Made by a program: the position numbers and the translations under genes. Under the pieces are notes generated by a model, which saw only the letters and a list, made by a program, of their open reading frames with translations, searched no databases and was not told the DNA's origin. 64,000 nucleotides of DNA from the NCBI GenBank assembly GCA_021307345.1, contig CP089930.1, positions 186,001 through 250,000 on the forward strand, in the 5' to 3' direction. The DNA comes from Escherichia coli. GTDB lineage: Bacteria; Pseudomonadota; Gammaproteobacteria; Enterobacterales; Enterobacteriaceae. Every line of letters starts with the position of its first letter. Position 1 is the stretch's first letter. Of this stretch, positions 1 through 8,843 are shown one piece after another.

Positions 1-120
1 ATTGATGCCGGTCGTGATATACAATTTATAGAGCAGTTCCGTCAGGCAGCCGATCATCCGGTGATCGCTACCTACCCGGAAGGGCTATATCTGAAAGGGT
101 TTGCCTGTCGCGTCATGTAA
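1..120 (+). CDS. rlmI: 23S rRNA m5C1962 methyltransferase RlmI, C-terminal end (partial)
   Basis: Only the last 39 codons and a TAA stop are inside the window; the reading frame is open from base 1. The tail ends [13 protein letters not shown], which I recognise as the C-terminus of E. coli RlmI (YccW), the SAM-dependent enzyme that makes 5-methylcytosine 1962 in 23S rRNA. The next gene on the same strand is hspQ, as expected for this locus. The PUA and catalytic domains lie outside the window, so the call rests on the tail plus gene order. Confidence 0.88.
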   Translation: MDAGRDIQFIEQFRQAADHPVIATYPEGLYLKGFACRVM

Positions 121-495
<375 letters not shown>

Positions 496-508
496 CCCCC
501 ATACAAAT

Positions 509-541
509 ACCCGGAAGGCAAAAACCTTCCGGGTATTTTTT
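509..541. terminator. Bidirectional terminator between hspQ and yccU
   Basis: A perfect 10-bp stem (ACCCGGAAGG, six-base loop, CCTTCCGGGT) is followed by a run of T on the plus strand, with A-rich sequence before and inside it. It sits between the convergent hspQ and yccU stop codons and can serve both. Confidence 0.85.
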
Positions 542-953
542 ATTTAGCCAGCCCCAGGCGAGGGATCTCAATTGCCGGGCAGCGATCCATGACTACCTGT
601 AACCCGGCATCACGTGCCAGTACAGCCGCTTGCTCATTAATCACCCCTAGCTGCATCCATAAGGTTTTCGCACCAATGGCGATAGCTTCCTGCGCCACGC
701 CCCACGCGGCTTCCGAATTACGGAAAACATCGACCATATCGACTTTTTCCGGAACCTCTGCCAGCGTGCCGTAGCCCTGCTGACCCAGCAGCGTTTTACC
801 GGCGACTTTAGGTGAGACCGGAATAACGTGATAGCCCTGATCAAGCAAGTATTTCATCACGCGATAACTTGGACGGTCGGGTTTATCACTTGCCCCTACC
901 AGCGCAATGGTATGAGTGGACGTTAAAATGGCTGCAATATCGGTCTCTTTCAT
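540..953 (-). CDS. yccU: CoA-binding domain protein YccU
   Basis: This is a 137-residue single-domain CoA_binding (Rossmann-type) protein. The N-terminal [21 protein letters not shown] is the nucleotide-binding loop typical of the family, and the C-terminal [14 protein letters not shown] is the conserved family ending. An upstream in-frame extension to 1034 exists. The start at 953 ([10 protein letters not shown]) is preceded by GGAGGAAATG and matches the known length. The biochemical role is not established; the fold suggests binding of CoA or a related nucleotide. Confidence 0.93.
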   Translation of the reverse strand: MKETDIAAILTSTHTIALVGASDKPDRPSYRVMKYLLDQGYHVIPVSPKVAGKTLLGQQGYGTLAEVPEKVDMVDVFRNSEAAWGVAQEAIAIGAKTLWMQLGVINEQAAVLARDAGLQVVMDRCPAIEIPRLGLAK

Positions 954-1125
954 CATTTCCTCCAGACTATTTATCAAAGTGTACGACAATCCCAACATAC
1001 CAACCATGCAGCTAATACGAATGAATGAGAGCAAAAGCGGAAAACATGTCTATATGTTAGTAAGTATGATTAAAGAAAAATTTTGATACATTATTATTCA
1101 GGCGGTCATTAGACAGGAGCTATCT

Positions 1126-1788
1126 ATGAAAACCGGCATTTTGACCACCTTGATTGCATTATGTTTGCCGGTATCCGTTTTTGCCACCACGCTACGGCTG
1201 TCCAGCGATATTGATCTTCTGGTACTCGACGGCAAAAAGGTTTCAAGCTCTCTGTTACGCGGAGCGGATAGCATTGAACTGGATAATGGACCGCATCAGT
1301 TAGTGTTTCGCGTCGAGAAGACTATCCATCTTTCCAGTAGTGAAGAACGGCTTTATATCTCCCCGCCGCTGGTCGTCAGTTTTAATACACAGCTCATTAG
1401 CCAGGTGAACTTTCGCCTGCCACGCCTGGAGAATGAACGGGAAGCCAATCATTTCGACACAACGCCGCGCCTTGAATTGTTAGATGGCGATGCGACGCCG
1501 ATTCCGGTAAAGCTGGATATTCTGGCTATTACTTCAACCGCAAAAACGATTGATTATGAAGTCGAGGTCGAGCGTTATAACAAATCCGCGAAACGCGCTT
1601 CTCTACCGCAATTTGCCACCATGATGGCAGATGACAGTACACTGCTCTCTGGTGTTTCCGAACTGGATGCCATCCCACCACAGTCCCAGGTGCTCACTGA
1701 ACAACGGCTGAAGTATTGGTTTAAACTGGCAGATCCGCAAACGCGCAATAACTTCCTGCAATGGGCGGAAAAACAACCATCTTCCTGA
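1126..1788 (+). CDS. csgI: Curli synthesis inhibitor CsgI / YccT (DUF2057)
   Basis: The protein has 220 residues with a clear Sec signal peptide ([20 protein letters not shown], cleavage after residue 20), so it is periplasmic. It belongs to the DUF2057 family. Work in E. coli and Salmonella linked YccT to reduced curli by interfering with CsgA extracellular assembly; that role comes from the family, not from this sequence. The start has a good RBS (ACAGGAGCTATCT). A GC hairpin followed by T residues ends the transcript at about 1797. Confidence 0.93.
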   Translation: MKTGILTTLIALCLPVSVFATTLRLSSDIDLLVLDGKKVSSSLLRGADSIELDNGPHQLVFRVEKTIHLSSSEERLYISPPLVVSFNTQLISQVNFRLPRLENEREANHFDTTPRLELLDGDATPIPVKLDILAITSTAKTIDYEVEVERYNKSAKRASLPQFATMMADDSTLLSGVSELDAIPPQSQVLTEQRLKYWFKLADPQTRNNFLQWAEKQPSS

Positions 1789-1796
1789 GATTTTTG

Positions 1797-1817
1797 TGCC
1801 TGTGCGCAGGCTTTTTC
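1797..1817 (+). terminator. Terminator after csgI
   Basis: The stem GCCTG-TGCG-CAGGC is followed by TTTTTC, 9 bases after the csgI stop codon. Confidence 0.7.
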
Positions 1818-1883
1818 GGTCTTTATCTTGCAGCGATAAGTGCTTACAGTAATCTGTAGGAAAGTTAACTATGGATGTAAATT

Positions 1884-2342
1884 ATGGAACTGACGACTCG
1901 CACTTTACCAGCGCGGAAACATATTGCGCTGGTGGCACACGATCACTGTAAACAAATGCTCATGAGCTGGGTGGAACGGCATCAACCATTACTGGAACAG
2001 CACGAGCTTTATGCGACGGGCACCACGGGTAACTTAATTTCCCGCGCTACCGGTATGAATGTTAACGCCATGTTGAGCGGCCCAATGGGCGGTGACCAGC
2101 AGGTGGGCGCACTGATTTCGGAAGGAAAAATTGATGTGCTGATTTTCTTCTGGGATCCATTAAACGCCGTACCGCACGATCCTGACGTGAAAGCGTTACT
2201 GCGCCTGGCGACGGTGTGGAACATTCCGGTCGCCACCAACGTGGCAACGGCAGATTTCATCATCCAGTCGCCGCATTTCAACGACGCGGTCGATATTCTG
2301 ATCCCCGATTATCAGCGTTATCTCGCAGAACGCCTGAAGTAA
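1884..2342 (+). CDS. mgsA: Methylglyoxal synthase
   Basis: MgsA has 152 residues, full length. It converts dihydroxyacetone phosphate to methylglyoxal and phosphate, a bypass used when sugar phosphates accumulate. Visible motifs are the N-terminal [13 protein letters not shown], the phosphate-binding GTTGNLI and [12 protein letters not shown], which holds the catalytic aspartate (about residue 71), followed by the conserved [20 protein letters not shown]. It sits tail-to-tail with helD across a strong hairpin. The toxic product ties it loosely to the glyoxalase homologue gloC at 37.6 kb, but there is no operon link. Confidence 0.97.
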   Translation: MELTTRTLPARKHIALVAHDHCKQMLMSWVERHQPLLEQHELYATGTTGNLISRATGMNVNAMLSGPMGGDQQVGALISEGKIDVLIFFWDPLNAVPHDPDVKALLRLATVWNIPVATNVATADFIIQSPHFNDAVDILIPDYQRYLAERLK

Positions 2343-2348
2343 TATTGC

Positions 2349-2375
2349 ACAGGTGGCAAACGCCACCTGTTTCTT
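2349..2375. terminator. Terminator between mgsA and helD
   Basis: A perfect 9-bp stem (ACAGGTGGC, four-base loop, GCCACCTGT) ends in TTTCTT, in the 31-bp gap between two convergent genes. Confidence 0.8.
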
Positions 2376-4428
2376 ACGGTTTTCTCGCCACCGGCACATC
2401 CAGATTTTTCAGTATTTCCACAAAGGGAGAGGAATTCTCTTTGTTAAACAGTGCCCATACCCGATGGCGTGCGCGGGTCAGCGCCACGTACATTAACCGC
2501 CGTTCTTCAGCGTCCGGGAAATCCTCAACCGGTGGCAGTAGCGCCTCTTCCATAATCGACTCCCGCGCCGCAGCCGGAAAACCATCACTCCCCTCCTGCA
2601 AGCCAACGATGATGACGTAATCCGCCTGTTGCCCTTTGCTGGCATGAATAGTCATAAAGTCGATTTGCAACTTCGGCCAGCGTGTTGCCGCTTTTTCCAG
2701 GCTGGCAGGCCTCATGTGGTGATAACGCGCCAGAACCAGAATGCGCTCTTCCGGTTTGGCATAACCAGAGAGCTTATCCAGCAAAGCGTCAAGCTGGCTC
2801 TCATCCAATAACGTGACGGCTTTTTTGTCTCCATTGGTTAAGCTATTTAGCGGCTTTTTCAGCTGGCTTGGGTTCTGCTGAATAAACCGGTTTGCCACCT
2901 CACCGATACGACTGTTAAAACGGTAAGTCGTGTCTAAATCACAGCGATCGCCTTCACCAAAGTTTTCATGGAAAGCCGTGGTGAGCGACATTTGCGCGCC
3001 ACTGAAGCGGTAAATCGCCTGCCAGTCATCGCCAACGGCAAACAACGTCGTCTGGCTGTTTTGCTTGCGTAATGCCGCTAACAACGCTGCGCGCTGCGGC
3101 GAGATATCCTGAAATTCATCAACCAGAATATGCTTCCAGGGGCTGATAAAGCGACCTTTCTCCAGAATCACAATCGCCTGGTGAATAAGGCCCGAAAAAT
3201 CGACGGCGTTTTCTGCCTTCAGCGCACCTTTCCAGGCTTTTAATAACGGGGCCATCAACTTGATACGTTTACTGAACAGATCGCGAATCTCTTCGGGCGC
3301 GCTGGCAATCATTTCTGCCTGTGCACCGCCGTGCATCCGCATCAGACTTACCCAGCGATCGAGGCGTGAGGCAAGACGACGCTGTAATTTTTCATCATCC
3401 CAGAAGTTACCTTCTGGCACTGACCACTGCATTTCTTCCGTCAGCCATTGCCGCCAGCCCTTCGCCTGCGCTTTCTTCTCGCTGCATTGCTTGCGCCACT
3501 CAGCAATAAAGAGTTCATGTCGGGCAGCGGTGTCATTTTCCAGTTTGCTGACTGTGGGTACTTTTTTGCTACATTGCTGAATAATATGTAGCGCCAGTGA
3601 GTGAAACGTGCGTGCGGTAATGTCTTCGGTATGTAGCCGGTCGCGAATACGCTCGTCCATCTCTTCAGCGGCTTTGCGACCAAACGCCAGCAATAAAATT
3701 TGCTCAGGGGACGCTTCACCACGCGCCAGCAACCAGCCTGCACGCGCTACCAGCACCGATGTTTTACCGCTTCCTGCGCCTGCCAGCACTAACAGAGAAT
3801 GTTCGCCATTAACGACTGCCCGAGCCTGCGCCGGATTAAGCGGTGAAGATTCAACCTGACGGAAAAAATCCGCATACTCATTAAGCATGGTTTCGGTATA
3901 CGCCTGATTATGCTGCAACCGAGCGCCTTCAATATCTTTCAACCAAGCCTGACATTTGCGCCACGCCTCACGGCAGTTATCGAATTCTTCCAGTCGATTA
4001 ACCGGCAACGGCAACGCCGACAAAGCCTGGCGGATTTGTTGCTGCACGCCAGAAGTTTGCTCCCGCGTCAGCCATTTATTATCGTTGGTGCGTGCGGCGA
4101 TAAGATCCAATTGCTGCTGTAATACGCCAGCCGCAATTTCGCTCATCTCCTCGCTCCAGCGCCGCCAGTGAGCATCAAGATGGCGGTGAAAACGCTGCGT
4201 CTCACCCCATTCGGTGCCGTGCAGACGCACTACTTTTTCATCAGGCAGTACAAATTCCAGCTCACCCCATACCAGACCGCGCTTGCAGTGAATTGCCAGT
4301 AATTGATTGAAAGGAATGAGATATTCGTGACGATCGCCGGAGACTTTTATCCCGGCATTGAGGATCACCGCCCGATCATAAGGGTGCTGTGCCAGACGTT
4401 TGCCAAGAGTTGTCGCTTTCAGTTCCAT
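2374..4428 (-). CDS. helD: DNA helicase IV (HelD)
   Basis: HelD has 684 residues and is a superfamily 1A 3'-5' helicase of the UvrD/Rep type. The accessory N-terminal third is followed by Walker A LAGAGSGKTS (about residues 210-220), LLLAFGRKAAEEM (motif Ia), ILVDEFQDISPQR (Walker B), VGDDWQAIYRFSGA (motif III), FMTIHASKGQQADYV (motif V) and YVALTRARHRVW (motif VI). The frame runs open to 4521, but MELKATTLGKRL at 4428 is the known start. It is divergent from yccF. This is the SF1 helicase IV, not the RNA polymerase-recycling HelD of Gram-positives. Confidence 0.95.
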   Translation of the reverse strand: MELKATTLGKRLAQHPYDRAVILNAGIKVSGDRHEYLIPFNQLLAIHCKRGLVWGELEFVLPDEKVVRLHGTEWGETQRFHRHLDAHWRRWSEEMSEIAAGVLQQQLDLIAARTNDNKWLTREQTSGVQQQIRQALSALPLPVNRLEEFDNCREAWRKCQAWLKDIEGARLQHNQAYTETMLNEYADFFRQVESSPLNPAQARAVVNGEHSLLVLAGAGSGKTSVLVARAGWLLARGEASPEQILLLAFGRKAAEEMDERIRDRLHTEDITARTFHSLALHIIQQCSKKVPTVSKLENDTAARHELFIAEWRKQCSEKKAQAKGWRQWLTEEMQWSVPEGNFWDDEKLQRRLASRLDRWVSLMRMHGGAQAEMIASAPEEIRDLFSKRIKLMAPLLKAWKGALKAENAVDFSGLIHQAIVILEKGRFISPWKHILVDEFQDISPQRAALLAALRKQNSQTTLFAVGDDWQAIYRFSGAQMSLTTAFHENFGEGDRCDLDTTYRFNSRIGEVANRFIQQNPSQLKKPLNSLTNGDKKAVTLLDESQLDALLDKLSGYAKPEERILVLARYHHMRPASLEKAATRWPKLQIDFMTIHASKGQQADYVIIVGLQEGSDGFPAAARESIMEEALLPPVEDFPDAEERRLMYVALTRARHRVWALFNKENSSPFVEILKNLDVPVARKP

Positions 4429-4550
4429 GACTCTGTAGATCCACACGATGTTATTTCTTATCAGTGTAACCGTCAGAGAAAACGTGCTCCAGCCCAAAAA
4501 AACGTTACAATTGCCGCCCATTACTGAAAACCACAGTAAAGCGAGGTTTT

Positions 4551-4997
4551 ATGCGTACCGTTTTGAACATTCTGAACTTTGTGCTTGGCGGATTTGCCAC
4601 CACTCTGGGCTGGCTGTTGGCAACCCTGGTCAGTATTGTGCTGATTTTTACCTTACCGCTGACACGATCCTGCTGGGAGATCACCAAACTGTCTCTGGTG
4701 CCTTACGGCAATGAGGCCATTCATGTCGATGAACTGAATCCGGCAGGTAAAAATGTACTGCTGAATACTGGCGGTACGGTACTGAATATTTTCTGGCTGA
4801 TTTTCTTTGGCTGGTGGTTATGCCTGATGCACATTGCGACAGGTATCGCACAATGCATTTCCATCATTGGCATTCCGGTTGGCATTGCGAATTTTAAAAT
4901 TGCCGCTATTGCACTGTGGCCAGTCGGTCGCCGCGTAGTTTCTGTGGAAACAGCTCGTGCTGCGCGTGAAGCCAATGCGCGACGTCGTTTTGAATAA
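4551..4997 (+). CDS. yccF: Inner membrane protein YccF (DUF307)
   Basis: The protein has 148 residues with several hydrophobic segments: NFVLGGFATTLGWLLATLVSI near the N-terminus and two around residues 77-120, including ISIIGIPVGIANFK. The family is built from a repeated YccF domain of unknown function. yccS starts 9 bases downstream on the same strand, so the two are probably one transcription unit. The RBS is AGCGAGGTTTT. No function can be assigned from the sequence. Confidence 0.92.
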   Translation: MRTVLNILNFVLGGFATTLGWLLATLVSIVLIFTLPLTRSCWEITKLSLVPYGNEAIHVDELNPAGKNVLLNTGGTVLNIFWLIFFGWWLCLMHIATGIAQCISIIGIPVGIANFKIAAIALWPVGRRVVSVETARAAREANARRRFE

Positions 4998-5006
4998 TCT
5001 AACATT

Positions 5007-7169
5007 ATGGCTTTTATGCTAAGTCCTTTGCTCAAACGCTATACCTGGAACAGCGCCTGGCTGTATTACGCGCGTATTTTTATTGCGCTTTGTGGAACCA
5101 CAGCGTTTCCGTGGTGGCTGGGTGATGTAAAACTGACGATTCCGCTGACACTGGGAATGGTGGCAGCGGCGCTAACCGATCTCGACGACCGACTGGCTGG
5201 GCGTCTGCGTAACCTCATCATTACGCTGTTCTGCTTTTTTATTGCCTCGGCCTCGGTAGAACTCCTTTTCCCCTGGCCCTGGTTATTTGCCATTGGCTTA
5301 ACGCTCTCCACCAGCGGTTTCATTTTGCTTGGCGGTTTGGGTCAACGCTATGCAACAATCGCCTTTGGTGCGTTGCTGATCGCCATTTACACCATGCTGG
5401 GGACGTCTCTCTATGAGCACTGGTATCAGCAGCCGATGTATCTGCTTGCTGGTGCCGTCTGGTACAACGTTCTGACGCTTATTGGTCATCTACTGTTCCC
5501 TGTCCGCCCATTGCAGGACAATCTGGCGCGTTGCTATGAACAACTGGCGCGTTATCTGGAACTGAAATCACGCATGTTCGATCCTGATATAGAGGATGAA
5601 AGCCAGGCACCGCTGTACGATTTGGCTCTCGCCAACGGGCAACTGATGGCGACACTGAATCAGACGAAACTCTCGTTGCTGACTCGTTTACGCGGCGATC
5701 GTGGTCAGCGGGGGACACGTCGCACATTGCATTACTACTTTGTAGCGCAGGATATCCACGAGCGTGCCAGCTCTTCCCATATTCAGTATCAAACGTTGCG
5801 GGAACATTTTCGCCACAGTGACGTGCTGTTCCGTTTCCAGCGACTGATGTCAATGCAGGGACAGGCCTGCCAGCAACTGTCACGCTGTATTTTGCTGCGT
5901 CAGCCTTATCAACACGATCCGCATTTTGAACGCGCTTTTACGCATATTGATGCTGCGCTTGAGCGGATGCGCGATAACGGCGCGCCCGCCGATTTACTCA
6001 AAACACTGGGATTTTTGCTGAACAATTTACGTGCCATTGATGCCCAACTGGCAACAATTGAATCAGAACAGGCACAGGCGCTGCCCCATAATAATGACGA
6101 AAATGAACTCGCAGATGACAGCCCGCACGGGTTGAGCGATATCTGGCTGCGTCTTAGCCGTCACTTCACGCCGGAATCCGCCCTCTTCCGTCATGCGGTA
6201 AGAATGTCACTGGTCTTGTGCTTCGGCTACGCCATCATTCAGATAACCGGGATGCATCACGGGTATTGGATCTTGCTGACAAGTTTGTTTGTCTGCCAGC
6301 CAAACTATAACGCCACGCGCCACCGCCTGAAATTAAGGATTATTGGTACGCTGGTGGGTATTGCGATTGGCATTCCTGTGCTGTGGTTTGTGCCGTCACT
6401 GGAAGGGCAACTGGTGCTGCTGGTCATTACCGGTGTTCTCTTTTTTGCCTTCCGTAACGTGCAATACGCTCATGCAACGATGTTCATTACGCTTCTGGTG
6501 CTACTGTGCTTTAACTTGCTGGGTGAAGGTTTTGAAGTGGCATTGCCTCGCGTAATCGATACGCTAATCGGATGTGCCATTGCATGGGCAGCGGTAAGTT
6601 ACATCTGGCCAGACTGGCGGTTTCGTAATCTGCCCCGAATGCTTGAGCGCGCAACCGATGCCAACTGCCGTTATCTCGATGCTATTCTCGAACAATACCA
6701 CCAGGGGCGCGATAACCGTCTGGCATATCGTATTGCTCGTCGCGATGCACACAATCGTGATGCAGAGCTGGCGTCGGTGGTGTCGAATATGTCCAGCGAA
6801 CCGAATGTCACACCGCAAATTCGCGAGGACGCGTTCCGGTTACTCTGCCTTAACCATACGTTTACCAGTTACATTTCTGCCCTCGGAGCACACCGTGAGC
6901 AGTTAACTAACCCTGAAATTCTGGCGTTTCTTGATGACGCAGTTTGCTATGTGGATGACGCGTTACATCATCAACCTGCTGATGAAGAACGCGTCAATCA
7001 GGCATTAGCTGGCCTGAAACAACAGATGCAGCAACTTGAACCACGGGCAGACAGCAAAGAACCTCTGGTTGTACAGCAAGTCGGATTATTGATTGCATTA
7101 CTACCAGAAATTGGTCGTCTGCAGCGCAGAATTACTCAAGTTCCGCAGGAAACTCCTGTTTCGGCGTAA
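5007..7169 (+). CDS. yccS: Inner membrane transporter-like protein YccS (FUSC family)
   Basis: The protein has 720 residues from the ATG at 5007, or 717 from the ATG at 5016 (MLSPLLKRY); neither has a strong Shine-Dalgarno. It has the FUSC/YccS architecture: an N-terminal block of about six membrane helices, a large cytoplasmic section (about 150-400), a second helical block (about 400-525) and a C-terminal cytoplasmic domain. Relatives include the aromatic acid exporter AaeB, but the YccS substrate is unknown. The 3' end overlaps the convergent sxy gene by 38 bp. Confidence 0.92.
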   Translation: MAFMLSPLLKRYTWNSAWLYYARIFIALCGTTAFPWWLGDVKLTIPLTLGMVAAALTDLDDRLAGRLRNLIITLFCFFIASASVELLFPWPWLFAIGLTLSTSGFILLGGLGQRYATIAFGALLIAIYTMLGTSLYEHWYQQPMYLLAGAVWYNVLTLIGHLLFPVRPLQDNLARCYEQLARYLELKSRMFDPDIEDESQAPLYDLALANGQLMATLNQTKLSLLTRLRGDRGQRGTRRTLHYYFVAQDIHERASSSHIQYQTLREHFRHSDVLFRFQRLMSMQGQACQQLSRCILLRQPYQHDPHFERAFTHIDAALERMRDNGAPADLLKTLGFLLNNLRAIDAQLATIESEQAQALPHNNDENELADDSPHGLSDIWLRLSRHFTPESALFRHAVRMSLVLCFGYAIIQITGMHHGYWILLTSLFVCQPNYNATRHRLKLRIIGTLVGIAIGIPVLWFVPSLEGQLVLLVITGVLFFAFRNVQYAHATMFITLLVLLCFNLLGEGFEVALPRVIDTLIGCAIAWAAVSYIWPDWRFRNLPRMLERATDANCRYLDAILEQYHQGRDNRLAYRIARRDAHNRDAELASVVSNMSSEPNVTPQIREDAFRLLCLNHTFTSYISALGAHREQLTNPEILAFLDDAVCYVDDALHHQPADEERVNQALAGLKQQMQQLEPRADSKEPLVVQQVGLLIALLPEIGRLQRRITQVPQETPVSA

Positions 7170-7761
7170 GAGAATCTGCCCATTCTGCAAGCTCCTGGCG
7201 GCGTGCCACCGGGAGCGCAGCTTCATGAATACCGAGAATTGCGCCTTCAAGCATAAATAAGATTTTTTCTGTCACCAGACTGTTTTGTTGCCGCAGTCGC
7301 AGCCAACACATTTTCGCCCCAAGAATACGTAACGCCCGTACATCCTTAATCCCCACTTCCCCGAGAATAGCCTCAAGATGGTAAGACATATTGGGTAAAT
7401 CTTTCAGCCGTTGCCGGATATTGCGCGTACTTTTCTCTTGAAGCGCGGCGTCCAGAGAAAATTTCGACAGGCGCACCAGCTTTTGTTGATTTCGCCATAG
7501 GCTTTCATCGACCCGGTAGTAATTGAGGGTAACAAACCGCCCACACTTTTTATATGTCAGCCATACTGGCGGATGTTTTACACAGTATTGTGCACTTTGT
7601 TCACAAGCCCGAAGATACAACTCGCCATCAGAAACCATTGCAAATACCGTGTCATCAACGGTCAGACTGTAACTACCAAACAATGATCGGTATTCAATGG
7701 TGCCCAGCGTAGCCAGGTATTCTTGTGACTTATAGATCCGCTTATAAGAGAGGCTTTTCAT
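7132..7761 (-). CDS. sxy: Competence regulator Sxy / TfoX
   Basis: Sxy has 209 residues, with a TfoX N-terminal domain (RSLFGSYSLTVDDTVFAMVSDGELYLR, about 26-52) and a TfoX C-terminal helix-hairpin-helix-like domain (LKDLPNMSYHLEAILGEVGIKDVRALRILGAK, about 118-150). Sxy acts with CRP at CRP-S sites to switch on DNA-uptake and type IV pilus genes; in E. coli it is normally almost silent and degraded by Lon. It is divergent from sulA and overlaps the 3' end of yccS. A possible CRP-S-like site at 7888-7909 could mediate autoregulation. Confidence 0.95.
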   Translation of the reverse strand: MKSLSYKRIYKSQEYLATLGTIEYRSLFGSYSLTVDDTVFAMVSDGELYLRACEQSAQYCVKHPPVWLTYKKCGRFVTLNYYRVDESLWRNQQKLVRLSKFSLDAALQEKSTRNIRQRLKDLPNMSYHLEAILGEVGIKDVRALRILGAKMCWLRLRQQNSLVTEKILFMLEGAILGIHEAALPVARRQELAEWADSLTPKQEFPAELE

Positions 7762-7887
7762 AAAATTCCTTTTAAAATCATAATATAAAAGAATGATTCA
7801 CATTAACGGATCCGTTAAATACGAAAATAGGCAACTTATTATCAAGGGGCAAGATTAATTTAAGTTTTCAGGTCACGAACGACAAAA

Positions 7888-7909
7888 TTTGCGAGGCTCT
7901 TTCCGAAAT
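7888..7909 (-). promoter_or_regulatory. Possible CRP-S-like site upstream of sxy
   Basis: TTTGCGAGGCTCTTTCCGAAAT keeps one CRP-S half (TTTGCGA) with the correct 6-base spacer and a degenerate second half (TTCCG instead of TCGCA). It lies 127-148 bases upstream of the sxy start. Positive autoregulation of E. coli sxy through CRP-S has been reported; assigning it to this exact site is my inference. Confidence 0.4.
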
Positions 7910-7937
7910 TAGGGTTGATCTTTGATGCCACTGGATG

Positions 7938-7957
7938 TACTGTATATTCATACAGTA
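7938..7957 (+). promoter_or_regulatory. LexA operator (SOS box) of sulA
   Basis: TACTGTATATTCATACAGTA contains the 16-bp SOS box CTGTATATTCATACAG, one base away from the consensus CTG-(TA)5-CAG core. It lies 22 bp upstream of the sulA ATG and overlaps its promoter, as in E. coli, where this box binds LexA tightly. Confidence 0.95.
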
Positions 7958-7978
7958 ACTCACAGGGCTGGATTGATT

Positions 7979-8488
7979 ATGTACACTTCAGGCTATGCAC
8001 ATCGTTCTTCGTTGTTCTCATCCGCAGCAAGCAAAATTGCGCGTGTCTCCACGGAAAACACTACAGCCGGGCTAATTAGTGAAGTTGTCTATCGCGAAGA
8101 TCAGCCCATGATGACGCAACTGCTGCTTTTGCCATTGTTGCAGCAACTCGGTCAGCAATCACGTTGGCAACTATGGTTAACACCAAAACAAAAACTGAGT
8201 CGTGAATGGGTTCAGGCTGCTGGGCTACCTTTAACGAAAGTGATGCAGATAAACCAGCTTTCCCCTTGCCACACGGTGGAATCAATGGTTCGCGCTTTAC
8301 GCACGGGAAATTACAGCGTGGTGATCGGTTGGTTAGCAGATGATCTGACAGAAGAAGAACATGCAGAGCTTGTGGATGCCGCTAATGAAGGTAACGCAAT
8401 GGGGTTTATTATGCGTCCAGTAAGCACAACCTCTCACGCCACGAGACAACTTTCCGGGGTAAAGATTCACTCTAATTTGTATCATTAA
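7979..8488 (+). CDS. sulA: SOS cell division inhibitor SulA
   Basis: SulA has 169 residues from the ATG at 7979 ([11 protein letters not shown]); a longer in-frame opening to 7922 would run back through the SOS box and is unlikely. SulA is made after DNA damage, binds FtsZ and blocks polymerisation, and is removed by Lon through its C-terminal tail, here ending KIHSNLYH. The segment [21 protein letters not shown] in the middle is the conserved core. It is controlled by the LexA box 22 bp upstream and convergent with the small minus-strand ORF at 8472-8690. Confidence 0.97.
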   Translation: MYTSGYAHRSSLFSSAASKIARVSTENTTAGLISEVVYREDQPMMTQLLLLPLLQQLGQQSRWQLWLTPKQKLSREWVQAAGLPLTKVMQINQLSPCHTVESMVRALRTGNYSVVIGWLADDLTEEEHAELVDAANEGNAMGFIMRPVSTTSHATRQLSGVKIHSNLYH

Positions 8489-8690
8489 GTAAATTTAGGA
8501 TTAATCCTGGAACTTTTTTTATCGCCCGTCTGATGATTTCACTCATGGCTAACTTTCCCTGCGGAGGCTTGTCTGAAGCGGTTTCCGCGATTTTATGCTG
8601 TAAAGTGTCGTTAACAAAAAAGGTTAAACGCGCCTTATACAAATCTTTTTTTTCATATGCCTGACGGAGTTCACACTTGTAAGTTTTCAA
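8472..8690 (-). CDS. Hypothetical 72-residue ORF, ribbon-helix-helix-like, between sulA and ompA
   Basis: I do not recognise an annotated gene here. The frame runs from a TTG at 8690 to a stop at 8472, overlapping the 3' end of sulA by 17 bp. The predicted protein has a basic start, then [20 protein letters not shown] and [13 protein letters not shown], spaced like the strand-helix-helix of Arc/CopG/MetJ DNA-binding proteins. Against it being a gene: no Shine-Dalgarno, a TTG start, and the 5' end lies within the ompA promoter region. From memory the same frame is open in K-12 but has lost the MSEIIRRAI pattern, so it may be decaying or accidental. Confidence 0.3.
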   Translation of the reverse strand: MKTYKCELRQAYEKKDLYKARLTFFVNDTLQHKIAETASDKPPQGKLAMSEIIRRAIKKVPGLILNLLNDTN

Positions 8691-8843
8691 CTACGTTGTA
8701 GACTTTACATCGCCAGGGGTGCTCGGCATAAGCCGAAGATATCGGTAGAGTTAATATTGAGCAGATCCCCGGTGAAGGATTTAACCGTGTTATCTCGTTG
8801 GAGATATTCATGGCGTATTTTGGATGATAACGAGGCGCAAAAA
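8671..8843 (+). promoter_or_regulatory. ompA promoter and stabilising 5' leader
   Basis: The stretch CTTGTAAGTTTTCAACTACGTTGTAGACTTTACATC matches the known E. coli ompA promoter region, giving a start near 8711 and a leader of about 133 nt. The leader holds two hairpins, including GCTCGGCATAAGCCGA near its 5' end and one around 8787-8840, which in E. coli give the mRNA its long half-life. The ribosome-binding region at about 8830-8843 (GATAACGAGGCGCAAAAA) is the MicA sRNA target. These roles come from K-12 work; the sequence is almost identical as I remember it. Confidence 0.8.

Noticed and set aside
8757-8843. In-frame N-terminal extension of OmpA
   Set aside because: This is the transcribed leader with the known mRNA-stabilising hairpins. 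The signal peptide begins exactly at 8844 after a ribosome-binding site.
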